Shown here one piece after another: positions 44,801-53,751 of a stretch of 59,211 bases of DNA. Source of the stretch: a virus. Positions within the stretch are counted from its first letter, which is position 1; every line of letters begins with the position of its first letter. The stretch covers positions 1 to 59,211 of the IMG/VR virus record IMGVR_UViG_3300036770_005043. One strand, 5' to 3'. The position numbers and the translations under genes were made by a program. The notes beneath the pieces were generated by a model. That model worked only from the letters and a program-made list of their open reading frames with translations. It did no database searches and was not told where the DNA came from.

Positions 44801-45946
44801 TGTTTCGCCAGAAAATTGCGCATTTCTCTGTGCCAACAACCTTTCAAACGCCGTTAACGGGCGATAGTCGATTAATTGGGCAGGCGTTAAACGGACAGGG
44901 CGGCCTGTCTTTGGATCAATAGGCAAATCTGCAATAGCGGCGGTAAGCTCGTCTGCAATTTGATTTGCGGTTCTTATGCCCCTGCCGCCTTCGCTTTCCG
45001 TTGCAACAACGCGCTGAAGGAGCTCCGCAACCTTACGCTCGGTTTTTAGGTCAAGGCCGGACTGCCCAACCATGAATCCATCAAAGATAAACTTGCCGGG
45101 ACTCAATACACCGGCAGCACTCTCTGCCAAAAATTGCGCTAAGGGGCCCCCAACGGGGAACTGATCTGGAGGGAGGGTCGCAACCGCTGTTCCTCCATAG
45201 ATACCTGCATAGGCGCTGATAAGTGCTTCACGCGCCAAGTAAGTGTGAGGGTTGGTTCGAGCAAAATTACCCAACTGCCCGATTAACTGCCCAAAGCGAC
45301 CCGATTGAGCAGATGCGGCGGGAAACACAAACGCTAAAGGGGCACTTAAAGCACTCTCAGTCGCTGTGCGAACGCCTGAGTATATGGGCTGCAACTCCGC
45401 CTCTTTTGGGCGTCTAGCCTCGAAGTCTTCTTCCAAAAGGCTTCGACCATACAACGACGCCCCAAGCCCTGCTAATGTCCCTGCCACGGGCATAAACGGA
45501 GCAAAAGGCCCCGTAAAAGGAGCTATCGCGGTACCCGCTTTCATTCCGCCTGCTATCAGTGCAGTGGACATGCCGCCTTCGATTAAGGCTCGACGATAGG
45601 CCTCAGTTGCCGCTTCCCCATATTGCTCGGAGGTGGGCATCGTGTTTTGTAATTCGTATCCCTGTTCCAAAAGTTTTTGAACAGTGATAACACTGGGGGG
45701 AGCCCGCCCTCCTATCCTTTCTCCGGTTTCCGGATTGATCGAGGGGATCAGTGGCGCTTCTTTGACATCAAAACCCTGGTCCGCCAACGACTGAACAGTT
45801 ACCGGAAATCTTCGAGAAGGCTGAACAGGGGCCGGGGGCGGCGTTTCGTTTTCAAAAGAAACATCCCCGATCCTCGTGACGGTTACATCAGGAGGGGTGT
45901 CCTCTGTCTCAGAGTCCAAGTCTTCAGAACGATAAGGGTCTATCAT
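41843..45946 (-). CDS. Very large internal virion protein (1367 aa)
   Basis: The N-terminal region is acidic, with two related segments: RFPVTVQSLADQGFDVKEAPLIPSINPETGERIGGRAPP and VITVQKLLEQGYELQN. A Gly/Ala-rich, possibly membrane-interacting stretch follows (about residues 125-170: STALIAGGMKAGTAIAPFTGPFAPFMPVAGTLAGLGASLYG). The long helical body (DRLAKAAGEFREKARLAASQNDANSARVY...) has no enzyme motif, and the tail is Pro/Gly/Met-rich (MPGMPSGAPPAGG). Such giants beside the nozzle genes in podoviruses are ejected with the DNA and form a trans-envelope channel. That role is inferred from size and position. Confidence 0.8.
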   Translation of the reverse strand: MIDPYRSEDLDSETEDTPPDVTVTRIGDVSFENETPPPAPVQPSRRFPVTVQSLADQGFDVKEAPLIPSINPETGERIGGRAPPSVITVQKLLEQGYELQNTMPTSEQYGEAATEAYRRALIEGGMSTALIAGGMKAGTAIAPFTGPFAPFMPVAGTLAGLGASLYGRSLLEEDFEARRPKEAELQPIYSGVRTATESALSAPLAFVFPAASAQSGRFGQLIGQLGNFARTNPHTYLAREALISAYAGIYGGTAVATLPPDQFPVGGPLAQFLAESAAGVLSPGKFIFDGFMVGQSGLDLKTERKVAELLQRVVATESEGGRGIRTANQIADELTAAIADLPIDPKTGRPVRLTPAQLIDYRPLTAFERLLAQRNAQFSGETKEMGERGLQIYAGVLQALTESGNPDLVLKAVKAREIHLQNLFQMAFDQAAFVAADKAQRLGRGGSRLNEEIANDLTTDLEKVVRAAQDTMHALYKERTLAAFRLNKAGTRYVPNRVKASNLAETYLDLTAGLDPVSKGQRRGLVTDMRGLGFKDLRELGTSYRKNARTPEYVEYFNNNKTGPNPAMAGLEVPNLQADRLAKAAGEFREKARLAASQNDANSARVYHLLANAAIRDLETLDDPIFSEARSFSKVFHDVFTRTFAGKFDDVDGSGRLIIPAETLVRRTVSGGADAAYMRMREISDAARFSEKLVADSTAQDVVQAVYAQEARDIFNSLRRTKAIDLNNPAQVSRAVFSVAERKAGASAVPLAEFIKRTGGIADVGGELAAQDITNRTLRGLVRPVENVGGRLIVPPEAGMDAVRQRVFDAGYFPQKQDYNEITDSEIVDALRQDLFVNRVWTGVVRDRLSPFIGNIESINELAAKGITRDMSIEDITSQLLRVDEQARAQGLPTLVPESALDDFSKKRRPGTLDPSEIINSVLGSQQRLMRSLASETTELKDGRRLINLKKFDTFRERNRDLIEELGLAEEFSNISRAQQALEEVMDPASKANYTLRNQKIFADLIGADGKNEDPFGPVYDALSSNRPVGAIKDLLFEINSSTTATAAEKLQAREGLQSILMSYAFAKAKGFDTRTLPDGEVVSLFDPQAYRQALYSPLKGAGQRTFPTLMSLMVQEGLVTAEQAANMKKLLDASLQIEKRLRSGVVSGAENLPTSNMSTLEELAITQLSARFAGMISPGGPGSLSFASRVIKNAERIFKRMPSQQQMTMLLEVAKDPELTAQLLRKDLSNDEKRNLGRIVFGLLFSPTVAPGAVQRYVQAPTEEEREAERQELLQRRREARGGTASEQLQTLDDVYNRLRGRPSPPAPATRGMPGMPSGAPPAGGPPAGGGAPPTTQSRMMLQQLFPFDPITGAAAVQAGMPPMAG

Positions 45947-45948
45947 TA

Positions 45949-48147
45949 TTACTCCGCCCGTGGAGGGGTAACCTCAAGACGCTCCCATTTACCGTTAGGC
46001 CCTGCTTCCTCATTAAACAACGTCAAGTAGCAGGGGTACCCCGGACGGCAACGAGCGAGCGCTTGCTGAAGTTGCTCATTGGTCTGAATTGGATGTACGC
46101 CAATAGCGTCAATCATATCCTGAAAAATCTGAGCTCTCTCAAGATATTTTTGTCGTGTGTCGATTCCGTAGTTCTGGAGCCGCGGGCTCTGCAATGCGGT
46201 TTCCAGCTTCTTCGGGTCACGCGCTATGTTAAAAGCATCATCCCTTATCCGTTGCAGGTTTAGGGATAAGCTAACCAGCTCTTTGAAGGCATTTGGCGGG
46301 TTGTTAAGCAATTCCGGGATGCCGTTAATTGCTTTCGTAATTTCTGCTCGCTCTGACGCAAGAATCCGGGAAGCATCCGTGTATTTTGAACGCAAGTCCG
46401 CAGTAATGGTTCGTCCTGTATTGGATAAGCTCGCAGCTCCTCCAAAAGCCTCACCAAACGGAGCCGCAGGGACTTTCGCCAAAGCACGTTGGATGGCGGG
46501 GCCTATTCCGTATCCCGGCAAGACATCCACTAACGTCAGTGGGGGCGGAAGATCCGCGGTAGAAACGTCCAGTCCCGGAGACACTTCACGCCCGCCTAAT
46601 ACCGTGGGACGACCTGCGCCCGCGGTGGGGGGACTGACTACCATATCCTGCCCACCTGCGGCCGGACCAGTTGTAGCCTGGCCCGTGGGCCGTGCCCCTC
46701 CGGCCGTTGGAGAAGGCGCTTGCCCCGCTCCGCCCGCGCCCACATCCCCGAGCTCCAACAAGTAGTTCATGAGTTGCGGGTCAGAGGAAGTGACTTTACG
46801 AACAGTGACGTTCTCAGGGTCCACATAAATATTGAACCCCCTGTTAACCAGCGCCCTTTCCACGTAATTGGGAAGAGAAGGTAATTTAACCGTTTTTTCC
46901 CCGCTCTTGGGGTCCACGGTTTCTATTGGCTGCAAATACTCTTCCACCGCCACTATGAACCCACGATCCTGCGAGGGACTTGTCTGGCCTTTTGAGAAGG
47001 CGGGCGAAAGATTTTGGAACGTCGACATGAGTCTTCCACGTAAACTGCCTCCAAACGCAGAGGACGTTGCGTCCTTGCCTTTCGCCGTCAACAACTTCAT
47101 AACAAGATCGTTGGTTTCTTTGGAGAGCTTCGTGTTGTAATCCGAAAGCTGCTTGCGTTCTTCCTCCCCAGCTTCTAACGCTAACAAACGAACCTGGCGC
47201 TTTTCTTTGTTAAGCTCCTGCAATCGCTGCTGCATGGCCTGCGGAACATCGCTAAACGCGCCTGCAAAACGGGATAATCCTGACCCAGTAAGTACCTCGC
47301 CCCGTGGCCCACGGTTCGCTGCTAGGTTAAGTCCTGCTCGTGCGATGTCGAAAAGGAGGTTGGCCTTAGCCGCTTCGGGGTCACTGCCTAAGAGGCTCTC
47401 GTACTCTGGGATGAGGCCTTCCATCGCCTCTTTTCGAGTCGGAACAGTTTTCTCTCTTCGAGAAAGAAGTTGCCTTGCTCGTTGCTCCGCCATCGCCATG
47501 ACATCTGGGGAGGCCGCGGCAAGATCAAGGAATGAGGAAGGCTCTTCATCATCAAACGGGGTCACGCCCTCCTCGTCGGACCCGTCACGAAAACGTTGGA
47601 CTAAGCCTCCCTCGGCCATGTTGATCGGCGCCTGTCCCCCTCCGGGAGGGGCGCCAGCCCCCATCAGCGCAGCAATCCCCCCATCCTGCGCCGGCGGAGC
47701 GCCCATCGCCGCTTCCATCGGCGGCGCTATCCCGCCTGGAGGGGCGGCAGCCATCGGACCTCCCGGAGGGGCCGGCATCGCCATCGGAGCCTGTGGTCCT
47801 TCGGCTACGGGCCCTGATTGAGGCAGCGCGCCAAGTCCTCCGCCCTGCGCCAGCACGGGTTGAAGCATCGCTAAGACGGCATCCGGCGTTTCCTCTGCGG
47901 CTTGGTCTCCTACGAGGTCCGCAAGTTCCTGACGACGCGCATCGACTGAGCGCATATCGCCACGAAGGGTGTTCATGAGGATTTCGGGGGAGTCTGGACG
48001 ACGGTCGAGCGTTTGCTCAGCCGCTTCGTCGAGGTCCTCCTCGTCTTCCATTTCGTCTTCAAACTCATCCTCGAGCTCGTCTTCGACGTCCATGAACCCT
48101 TGCATGATTCCGACGTTTTCGATGTCGTCTAGCATTTTGTTTTTCAT
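45949..48147 (-). CDS. Large virion protein with acidic head and AEGGL motif (about 732 aa)
   Basis: The N-terminus is very acidic (MDVEDELEDEFEDEMEDEEDLDEAAEQTLDRRPDSPEILMNTLRGDM), followed by Pro/Ala/Gly linkers, INMAEGGLVQRFRDGSDEEGVTPFDDEE, a helical central domain (PDVMAMAEQRARQLLSRREKTVPTRKEAMEGLIPEYESLLG, FDIARAGLNLAANRG, FSDVPQAMQQRLQELNKEKRQVRLLALEAGEEERKQL) and a C-terminal beta/alpha part ending YLTLFNEEAGPNGKWERLEVTPPRAE. The MAEGGLVxRFRxG block is common in internal proteins of aquatic phages. ATG 48147 is preferred; TTG 48156 is also possible. Likely an internal or ejected protein. Confidence 0.8.
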   Translation of the reverse strand: MKNKMLDDIENVGIMQGFMDVEDELEDEFEDEMEDEEDLDEAAEQTLDRRPDSPEILMNTLRGDMRSVDARRQELADLVGDQAAEETPDAVLAMLQPVLAQGGGLGALPQSGPVAEGPQAPMAMPAPPGGPMAAAPPGGIAPPMEAAMGAPPAQDGGIAALMGAGAPPGGGQAPINMAEGGLVQRFRDGSDEEGVTPFDDEEPSSFLDLAAASPDVMAMAEQRARQLLSRREKTVPTRKEAMEGLIPEYESLLGSDPEAAKANLLFDIARAGLNLAANRGPRGEVLTGSGLSRFAGAFSDVPQAMQQRLQELNKEKRQVRLLALEAGEEERKQLSDYNTKLSKETNDLVMKLLTAKGKDATSSAFGGSLRGRLMSTFQNLSPAFSKGQTSPSQDRGFIVAVEEYLQPIETVDPKSGEKTVKLPSLPNYVERALVNRGFNIYVDPENVTVRKVTSSDPQLMNYLLELGDVGAGGAGQAPSPTAGGARPTGQATTGPAAGGQDMVVSPPTAGAGRPTVLGGREVSPGLDVSTADLPPPLTLVDVLPGYGIGPAIQRALAKVPAAPFGEAFGGAASLSNTGRTITADLRSKYTDASRILASERAEITKAINGIPELLNNPPNAFKELVSLSLNLQRIRDDAFNIARDPKKLETALQSPRLQNYGIDTRQKYLERAQIFQDMIDAIGVHPIQTNEQLQQALARCRPGYPCYLTLFNEEAGPNGKWERLEVTPPRAE

Positions 48148-48162
48148 ACCTATCAAGGCCTC

Positions 48163-50091
48163 TTAAAAGAGTCCGGCCGTCTTGGCGCCCGCCGCGGCGG
48201 TAAGCCCCGCTAATCCAATGCCCGCCGCCTGTTGGAAGGGGCTGGCAGCCGGTTGGCTGACTGCGCTCGTCGCCATCTGCGAGGACGGCGCACCGCGGTA
48301 GATATCCGACAAGAACGCGGCTTGCTGGTACGGCGCATAAAGCCGTTGCGTTTGCGTCGCACGTTGCGCATCCAAGAGCTGCTGGTTGTACGCCTGCTGC
48401 GCCTGGCCCACGTTGTAGAGGAAGTTGATGTCGGACTGCTGCATGCCTTGCGCGGCTTGGCCAATGCCGAGCTGCTGAAGGCCCTGCTGACCATATTGTT
48501 GCCCAAATCCACCCAATCCCGCAGCCATTTGCTGGCCGATCCCAAACTGCTGGCCGGCAAGGGCGCCAATGCCCTGTCCAATGTTTTGGAACTGGCCGGA
48601 TTGCTGGCCGTAGATGTTGGCGAGCGCCTGCGCAGCGCTCGTGCGCCCCGCACCTTGCTGCATAAGCAGGTTGGCGATGTTTTGCTGGATGTTGGACTCT
48701 TGCCCGGCCAGTGCGCCTTGTTGTGACGCCAAATTGCCGTAGCCCTGAGCCGCTTGTTGGTACAAATTGGCCGCAGATTGACCCAAACGAGCCTGTTCAA
48801 TGCCGAGCTGTCCGAGGCCCTGTCCCGCAGCGATTTGTTGCTGCGAAAGGCTGCCATAAAGGCCCGCCCCGGCCTGCCCTAACTGGGCTTGTTGCCCTGC
48901 CTGTTGGCCGACCGTTTGGCCGATATTGGCGATCTGCCCTGCGGCAGCTTGCTCGGCCGCCGCACGCTGCGCTTCAAGCCCTCCCATGGCCTGACCGCCC
49001 TGAATGCCGAGCGCGCCGATAGCCTGACCGCCCTGCAAGGCACGCTGTTGCTGCTGCTCAAAGCTCGCCATCGCATTGGCCTGCGCCTGCGAGTAGCCTT
49101 GGCTTAGGAGGTTAGCGATCGTCCCTGCTTTTTGCTCCAAAAGTCCGCGTTCGAGCTCGGCGCGTTGCACGCCTTCCCGCTCACCGCCAAAAGCCCCTGC
49201 ACGCACGGCCTGTGCCGAGAGGCCTTGTTGAGCAATCTCTCCCTGACGGCTGATCTGCCGCATCGTCTCGTCGATAACCTGCTGACGATACGGGTCCATA
49301 AAGGCCTGGGCACGTGAAGGATCGTATCCTCCCATGCCCCCTGCGATTCCACCGATTCCACCGGCAAGCCCACCGGCAATCGCGCCTTGTGCACCGCCCA
49401 TCTGCGGCACACCGGCGGCTCCGCCTGCACGCTGTGCGGCGTTCATCAAAAGTTGTTGAGAGCCTGAGAAATCAGCCCCCATCGCACCTGCCGCCAAGCG
49501 CTGGGCATCGGTCAGGCCTGTAAGTCCCTGAGAAATGGTCGCGGTGGCAGGAAGTAGGTTCGCTTGCGACGAGCGAGCGGCCATGTTTTGTGCGGTCGCC
49601 AGCGCATTGATGCCAGTGCCAATATCCTGATACGCGCCGCCAAAACGGCCCGTGGTATCCGCCTGCAAAGCGCGCTGACCGGCCAGATCCATGTAGCCGA
49701 GGCCCGTGTTGATCTGGCCAATGCCGCCCGACATGCCTGCTGCGGCAGCTCCTGCTTGGCCCATGGCCGCCGCTGCATCGCCAAACTGGGCGCGGGTATC
49801 TGCGCCACGGAGAATGTCTGCCGCTTCACGGGTCATGCCCATGCCGCCGGCCATCGCCTCATTGGCAGATTGGACATACGGCATAAACGCGCCGACGCCC
49901 TGTTGTTGAGCCGCGGCCATCGCGGCCTGCTGGGCGGGAGAGAATCCGGCGACTTGATAGCCCGGGATCTGTTCCGCAAAGCCCGGCTGGAAGGCAAGCT
50001 TTTGCGCTTCCTGAAGCAGTCTCAGCTTATAGGCTTCGATCTCCGGCGCTTCGCGGACAATCTGTTGTTGGATGCTGGTTTCAGTTGCCAT
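48163..50091 (-). CDS. Ala/Gln/Gly-rich internal virion protein (642 aa)
   Basis: The protein begins MATETSIQQQIVREAPEIEAYKLRLLQEAQKLAFQPGFAEQIPGYQVAGFSPAQQAAMAAAQQQGVG. A long body of Ala/Gly/Gln helices follows, including YDPSRAQAFMDPYRQQVIDETMRQISRQGEIAQQGLSAQAVRAGAFGGEREGVQRAELERGLLEQKAGTIANLLSQGYSQAQANA, with many GQAxGxLGxxQ units to the end. I know this family as a conserved structural protein of podovirus-like aquatic phages. The composition is like ejected core proteins that must unfold. No catalytic site is visible. Confidence 0.82.
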   Translation of the reverse strand: MATETSIQQQIVREAPEIEAYKLRLLQEAQKLAFQPGFAEQIPGYQVAGFSPAQQAAMAAAQQQGVGAFMPYVQSANEAMAGGMGMTREAADILRGADTRAQFGDAAAAMGQAGAAAAGMSGGIGQINTGLGYMDLAGQRALQADTTGRFGGAYQDIGTGINALATAQNMAARSSQANLLPATATISQGLTGLTDAQRLAAGAMGADFSGSQQLLMNAAQRAGGAAGVPQMGGAQGAIAGGLAGGIGGIAGGMGGYDPSRAQAFMDPYRQQVIDETMRQISRQGEIAQQGLSAQAVRAGAFGGEREGVQRAELERGLLEQKAGTIANLLSQGYSQAQANAMASFEQQQQRALQGGQAIGALGIQGGQAMGGLEAQRAAAEQAAAGQIANIGQTVGQQAGQQAQLGQAGAGLYGSLSQQQIAAGQGLGQLGIEQARLGQSAANLYQQAAQGYGNLASQQGALAGQESNIQQNIANLLMQQGAGRTSAAQALANIYGQQSGQFQNIGQGIGALAGQQFGIGQQMAAGLGGFGQQYGQQGLQQLGIGQAAQGMQQSDINFLYNVGQAQQAYNQQLLDAQRATQTQRLYAPYQQAAFLSDIYRGAPSSQMATSAVSQPAASPFQQAAGIGLAGLTAAAGAKTAGLF

Positions 50092-50095
50092 AGGG

Positions 50096-52369
50096 TTACG
50101 CCTCTACCGGGCCGCCTTCAAGTTTTCTCATCAAAGAATACATACGCTTGGCGCCCTTGCGCCGTGAGCCGCCGCCCGCGTTACGAACTGCTTTGGCGGT
50201 GAACACAAACTCTCCGTCTGAAAGCATCGCAGGGATGGAATCGGACGTGCCGGTTCCAGGTCCATTGATGGGCCCCGTTTTACGCGGGAAATGCTTAGGC
50301 TGGCCGCCGTTCGCGAGTCCCATGATGCCTTGGTCATTGCTAAGGCGCTGCACGGCAGAAGAGGCGGCTTGCGCGGCCTGCGGACCGCCAAAGAGCATGC
50401 CTTCGGCTTGCGCCACCTGCTGCGGATTGTTCACGGCTTGACGCAAGGAAGAGTCCATCATGCCGCCCTGAGCGGCATACACCGGACGCACGGGGTTGTT
50501 ATACAGCAACGGCACGTTATACATGCCGGAGACGTTATAGGGCTGCGGGATTCCGCCCGGCATGTTGGTCGCTGCGCCCGGTGGTGGCATGTACGTCGGC
50601 GTTGGGCTACGCGGCATCATCCCCACGGATGCGCTAGTGGGCTGCGGCATGCCGCTTGAGGTGCCTGCCTGACCTAATCCATAAGCCGGTGTGGGGACCT
50701 CTGGGTTGTAGGGCTGCAATACCGTGGGCTGTAGGCCGCCTTGGAAAAGTTCCGGATTCTCTCGGATGTAGTCCATCCCCGTGTATCCGCGGTCAAAGAG
50801 CGGAGACTCGTCCACTTCGCCAGCTTTGAATCCGCCCATCGCGCCTGTCAGGGCAAGACCGGTGGCTACGCCTGGCACGTAACGCGCCAGTTTCCCAGAT
50901 TCTACGTTCGGATTGACCAAAAACGCGTTGCTGAAAGTCTCAAATGACGGCTTTTGGAAGAACTCCCCAGCTCGGCCAAAGAAAGTAGAGGGAGTGACCT
51001 GAGCAGGAGCCGTAACAGGGGGCGGCAGTGCCCCTGTTGAAGTGCGCGCAATCTGGAAGGTCTCCGGATCAACGCTGTAGCCCGTGGTAGAGCGGTACGG
51101 AATGGCAGAGATGCCCCCTTCCGTTGCGGCAGGGGCGGCTCCTGCGGTGGGGGCTGTTTCTGCGGTCGGGGCTGTGCCAGCCGTGGGCGCAGTTCCTGCT
51201 GTGCCAGCGGCGGCCTCTGGGGCCGGGGCCTGACTTGCTGTGGTGCCGGTCGCGGCCTGTTGCTGAGCCGCGGCACGATTAGCCATGGCTTGGTTAAAGC
51301 CTGCGGAAACACCCGATTGAAGCCCGAGGCCCAACGCCTCTTGGGTGCCCATTCCAGCAAGACGGCCTACTGCGGCACCGGTTAGCCCTGTGGCAACGCC
51401 CTGCCTTAGCGCACTTCCCGCGGCCCCGATCGGGAGCCTGCTGGCGACAGCAGAGACGGGATTGACGCCGCCGACTGTTCCGCCCGCGCCAAAGTACGAC
51501 ATCGCTGCGTTGACGAGCAGGTTTCGCGCATTGAGCTTTTCGCCTGCGGCGGTGGCAATTAATGCACTTGAAGCGGTCGTGGCGAGCGCCGTAGAGGCCG
51601 CGGTAGCTGCGGCAGTGGAGAGACTTAGCCCTTTTACAGCCGCCCCGGCCGCAGGACCAAGGACCGTGGCGAGTGCCACAGTCGCCACGATGCGCACAAT
51701 CGGGTTTTTTAGAAGCTTTTTAACGGCCTTTTTGACCTTTCTAAAGAGCTTCTTTAAGAAAAACTCACGGAGCCCCGTCTCAGGGTTAATGGTTCCTGAA
51801 CCGCCCATCGCCTTGAGCAAACGGGCTTCTGCGGGGGTAATATGAGCCAAAATGGAGTCGCCATTTCGGCCTTTAGAGGCGAGATATTCGGCAACATCCG
51901 CTAATCCGCCTTCCGCGAAGGCCATTGGCTCCATGCCTTCGACAACCGGACCCATTTCCATGGGTTCCCGGGCACCCTGAGCGCGGCCGGCTTGGTATTC
52001 GTTCAACACCATGATGGCCATGCCAAGGAACGCAGGGTCATACGCCTCGGGCAGGTCATCGTCTTCCATCATCCCTGAGTCAATCAGGCGCTGACGAAGC
52101 TGCGGGTACTCATCCGGGTTTTGCGACATGTACTCGAGGACTTCGAGTAGCGAGGACACCTCAGTCGGGCTGAGGTCCATGTCTTCGATGCTTTCGCGAA
52201 CGGCCCGTCGGACGGCTTCCGCTTGCGCGGGGTCGCCGGAGGACATCCCCAATGCGGTTAACGCGGCATCATAGGTGTCCGCGCTTGAAACGTAGGTAGG
52301 CTGCTGAGGAGCCGTTGGATCCTGCATGGCCTGCCCTTCAGGCAAGCCCATGATGCCTTCATTTTCCAT
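50096..52369 (-). CDS. Large virion protein with shared GGSGTxNPxTG module and basic amphipathic helix (757 aa)
   Basis: Features in order: an acidic helical N-terminus; FAEGGLADVAEYLASKGRNGDSILAHITPAEARLLKAMGGSGTINPETGLREFF (about 151-204), nearly the same module as in the 1645-aa protein; a basic helix FLKKLFRKVKKAVKKLLKN (204-222); a hydrophobic VRIVATVALATVLGPAAGAA (225-244); Ala-rich and Pro/Thr-rich repeats (PTAGTAPTAETAPTAGAAP); and a C-terminal GPGTGTSDSIPAMLSDGEFVFTAKAVRNAG and KRMYSLMRKLE. The C-terminal motif occurs in many phage tail or internal proteins. A leader promoter lies at 52444-52473. A role in envelope penetration is plausible. Confidence 0.8.
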   Translation of the reverse strand: MENEGIMGLPEGQAMQDPTAPQQPTYVSSADTYDAALTALGMSSGDPAQAEAVRRAVRESIEDMDLSPTEVSSLLEVLEYMSQNPDEYPQLRQRLIDSGMMEDDDLPEAYDPAFLGMAIMVLNEYQAGRAQGAREPMEMGPVVEGMEPMAFAEGGLADVAEYLASKGRNGDSILAHITPAEARLLKAMGGSGTINPETGLREFFLKKLFRKVKKAVKKLLKNPIVRIVATVALATVLGPAAGAAVKGLSLSTAAATAASTALATTASSALIATAAGEKLNARNLLVNAAMSYFGAGGTVGGVNPVSAVASRLPIGAAGSALRQGVATGLTGAAVGRLAGMGTQEALGLGLQSGVSAGFNQAMANRAAAQQQAATGTTASQAPAPEAAAGTAGTAPTAGTAPTAETAPTAGAAPAATEGGISAIPYRSTTGYSVDPETFQIARTSTGALPPPVTAPAQVTPSTFFGRAGEFFQKPSFETFSNAFLVNPNVESGKLARYVPGVATGLALTGAMGGFKAGEVDESPLFDRGYTGMDYIRENPELFQGGLQPTVLQPYNPEVPTPAYGLGQAGTSSGMPQPTSASVGMMPRSPTPTYMPPPGAATNMPGGIPQPYNVSGMYNVPLLYNNPVRPVYAAQGGMMDSSLRQAVNNPQQVAQAEGMLFGGPQAAQAASSAVQRLSNDQGIMGLANGGQPKHFPRKTGPINGPGTGTSDSIPAMLSDGEFVFTAKAVRNAGGGSRRKGAKRMYSLMRKLEGGPVEA

Positions 52370-52443
52370 GGTTGTCCTTTCCTCTTTGGGCCATTGACCC
52401 TACAAGGGGTCGCGCGCCGGGAAAGGACGCGTAGATGGCGACT

Positions 52444-52473
52444 ATTATGCTGCGAATCATTAGTTTCTGTCTA
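52444..52473 (-). promoter_or_regulatory. Sigma70-like promoter for the internal virion genes
   Basis: Read leftward: TAGACA, 18 bases, CATAAT (5/6 matches at both boxes). It overlaps the end of the 110-aa gene and lies 75 bases before the 757-aa gene, in a 90-base gap without a gene. The fit is good but unproven. Confidence 0.5.
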
Positions 52474-52792
52474 CTTCTAGGTAGGATAAATGAAAAACGA
52501 CGTCGTCTTCAGACGACTCCACTTCAAGCTCGTCCGTTGCCTCTAGCACACAAGGCACGCCACTAAAGACATCCAAACTGGCGTTGACGGGCAAGAAGGT
52601 GTCCCGCATCAGGTGGTATCCCGTTGATCCGCCCAATGGGTAGACGATGACGGTGATGGTGGCGTCCGCAGAGTTAGCATTTGTCACCCGCAAGGAGCTC
52701 AGAATAGCCGTATTCGCCGCAGGGACCGTGTAAAGAGTGTGGGCAGTCGTCGCCACAGCGATGTGCTGCTTTCGCAGGTATTTATTAGCCAT
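52460..52792 (-). CDS. Small beta-sandwich virion protein
   Basis: This 110-aa protein ([110 protein letters not shown]) is a common structural protein of aquatic phages, recognisable from LYTVPA--TAI-SSLRVTN and SLDVFSGVP-VLEA-D-L-V-SS. It sits next to the nozzle genes and shares one base with the 319-aa gene. It is likely on the tail or head surface. Confidence 0.78.
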   Translation of the reverse strand: MANKYLRKQHIAVATTAHTLYTVPAANTAILSSLRVTNANSADATITVIVYPLGGSTGYHLMRDTFLPVNASLDVFSGVPCVLEATDELEVESSEDDVVFHLSYLEVDRN

Positions 52793-53751
52793 TAGTACAT
52801 CTCCGCGGAAATAAAAGCGAGCGTCATAATGACCGAGGCAATAGCGGGTCTCGTTGGGCTGGTTCCGGCAGAGTAGTGCTCCAAAAACGCTCCCGTTCTA
52901 TCTGACCACCAAGCCATTTCAAGGTATTCCGTCGTGGCGTCGTTAACCGTAAAAATACCAGTAATCGCAGGAACAATATGCGACCAAGTAGTGGCGTTTT
53001 TCCTTTCTACCAAGTCAAATCGGGTGTTACTCAAGGGGTAGTTAACCCCCGCGTTTTTTGCCCAGACTTCAAACTCTCCTACGTCGTTGTCTTGGTTGGA
53101 TACCTGCACACGGAAGTTGACGAGGTATTGGCCGGGGTAGTCGAACTGAATCCTTGAGGCCCGTGATCCGTTGATCGTGATACTTCCGACTTCTTGCGAG
53201 GTTGATACGGTGTAGACCCCTACACCGCCCGTGGTGCCACTGACTTGGGCCACGATCCGCGTTCCTGCCGTAACGCCGGTTCCAGAGATCGTCATTCCAA
53301 GGAGAATAGTCCCCGAAGTTACCGCAGAAACGGTAAGCACCGTTCCTGCTCCGGGCGGGGTACCGTCATCGATCGTCCCTGTAAACACAGCCGTATGGTC
53401 AGCGACCTTGATTCCGTACTCAAAGATAGGACTATCAAAGGTGATGATGTTTTCGGAAGTGGTTCCAATGTTGGACTGGTCTTCTTCCGACATCAGCATG
53501 GCGTAGGGCAATAAGATGCCCGTACTCGGCTGAAAGCCTCGCGTGGTCCCTGCAAAGCCGCCGCCGGCTGACCCGCCACCGCCCGAGAACCATGATCCGG
53601 CTGCCGCGATGTTGTCGCTGACGATAGGGGTGTAGGTGTTGTTGAGCTGAAAGATCACCTGCTCGAGCGAGCGCACGAGCTGGTCAAACTGCTCTGGGCT
53701 ATACCCCTGTGTCGCCGCGTTAGGGAGGCGGACGTTGAAGATCTTACTCAT
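52792..53751 (-). CDS. Tail-region structural protein with inserted beta domain
   Basis: The start at 53751, coupled to the gp10-like stop (ATGA), gives 319 aa: [42 protein letters not shown], then a glycine loop ([12 protein letters not shown]). A domain follows, [73 protein letters not shown], of the recurrent F.G.I...LTV..V.SG.I..G..I.GTGV type found in many phage surface proteins. The C-terminal half is beta-rich. It probably binds the nozzle. The inserted domain interrupts a sequence that otherwise reads straight through (IKVADHT...[14 protein letters not shown]). Confidence 0.78.
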   Translation of the reverse strand: MSKIFNVRLPNAATQGYSPEQFDQLVRSLEQVIFQLNNTYTPIVSDNIAAAGSWFSGGGGSAGGGFAGTTRGFQPSTGILLPYAMLMSEEDQSNIGTTSENIITFDSPIFEYGIKVADHTAVFTGTIDDGTPPGAGTVLTVSAVTSGTILLGMTISGTGVTAGTRIVAQVSGTTGGVGVYTVSTSQEVGSITINGSRASRIQFDYPGQYLVNFRVQVSNQDNDVGEFEVWAKNAGVNYPLSNTRFDLVERKNATTWSHIVPAITGIFTVNDATTEYLEMAWWSDRTGAFLEHYSAGTSPTRPAIASVIMTLAFISAEMY

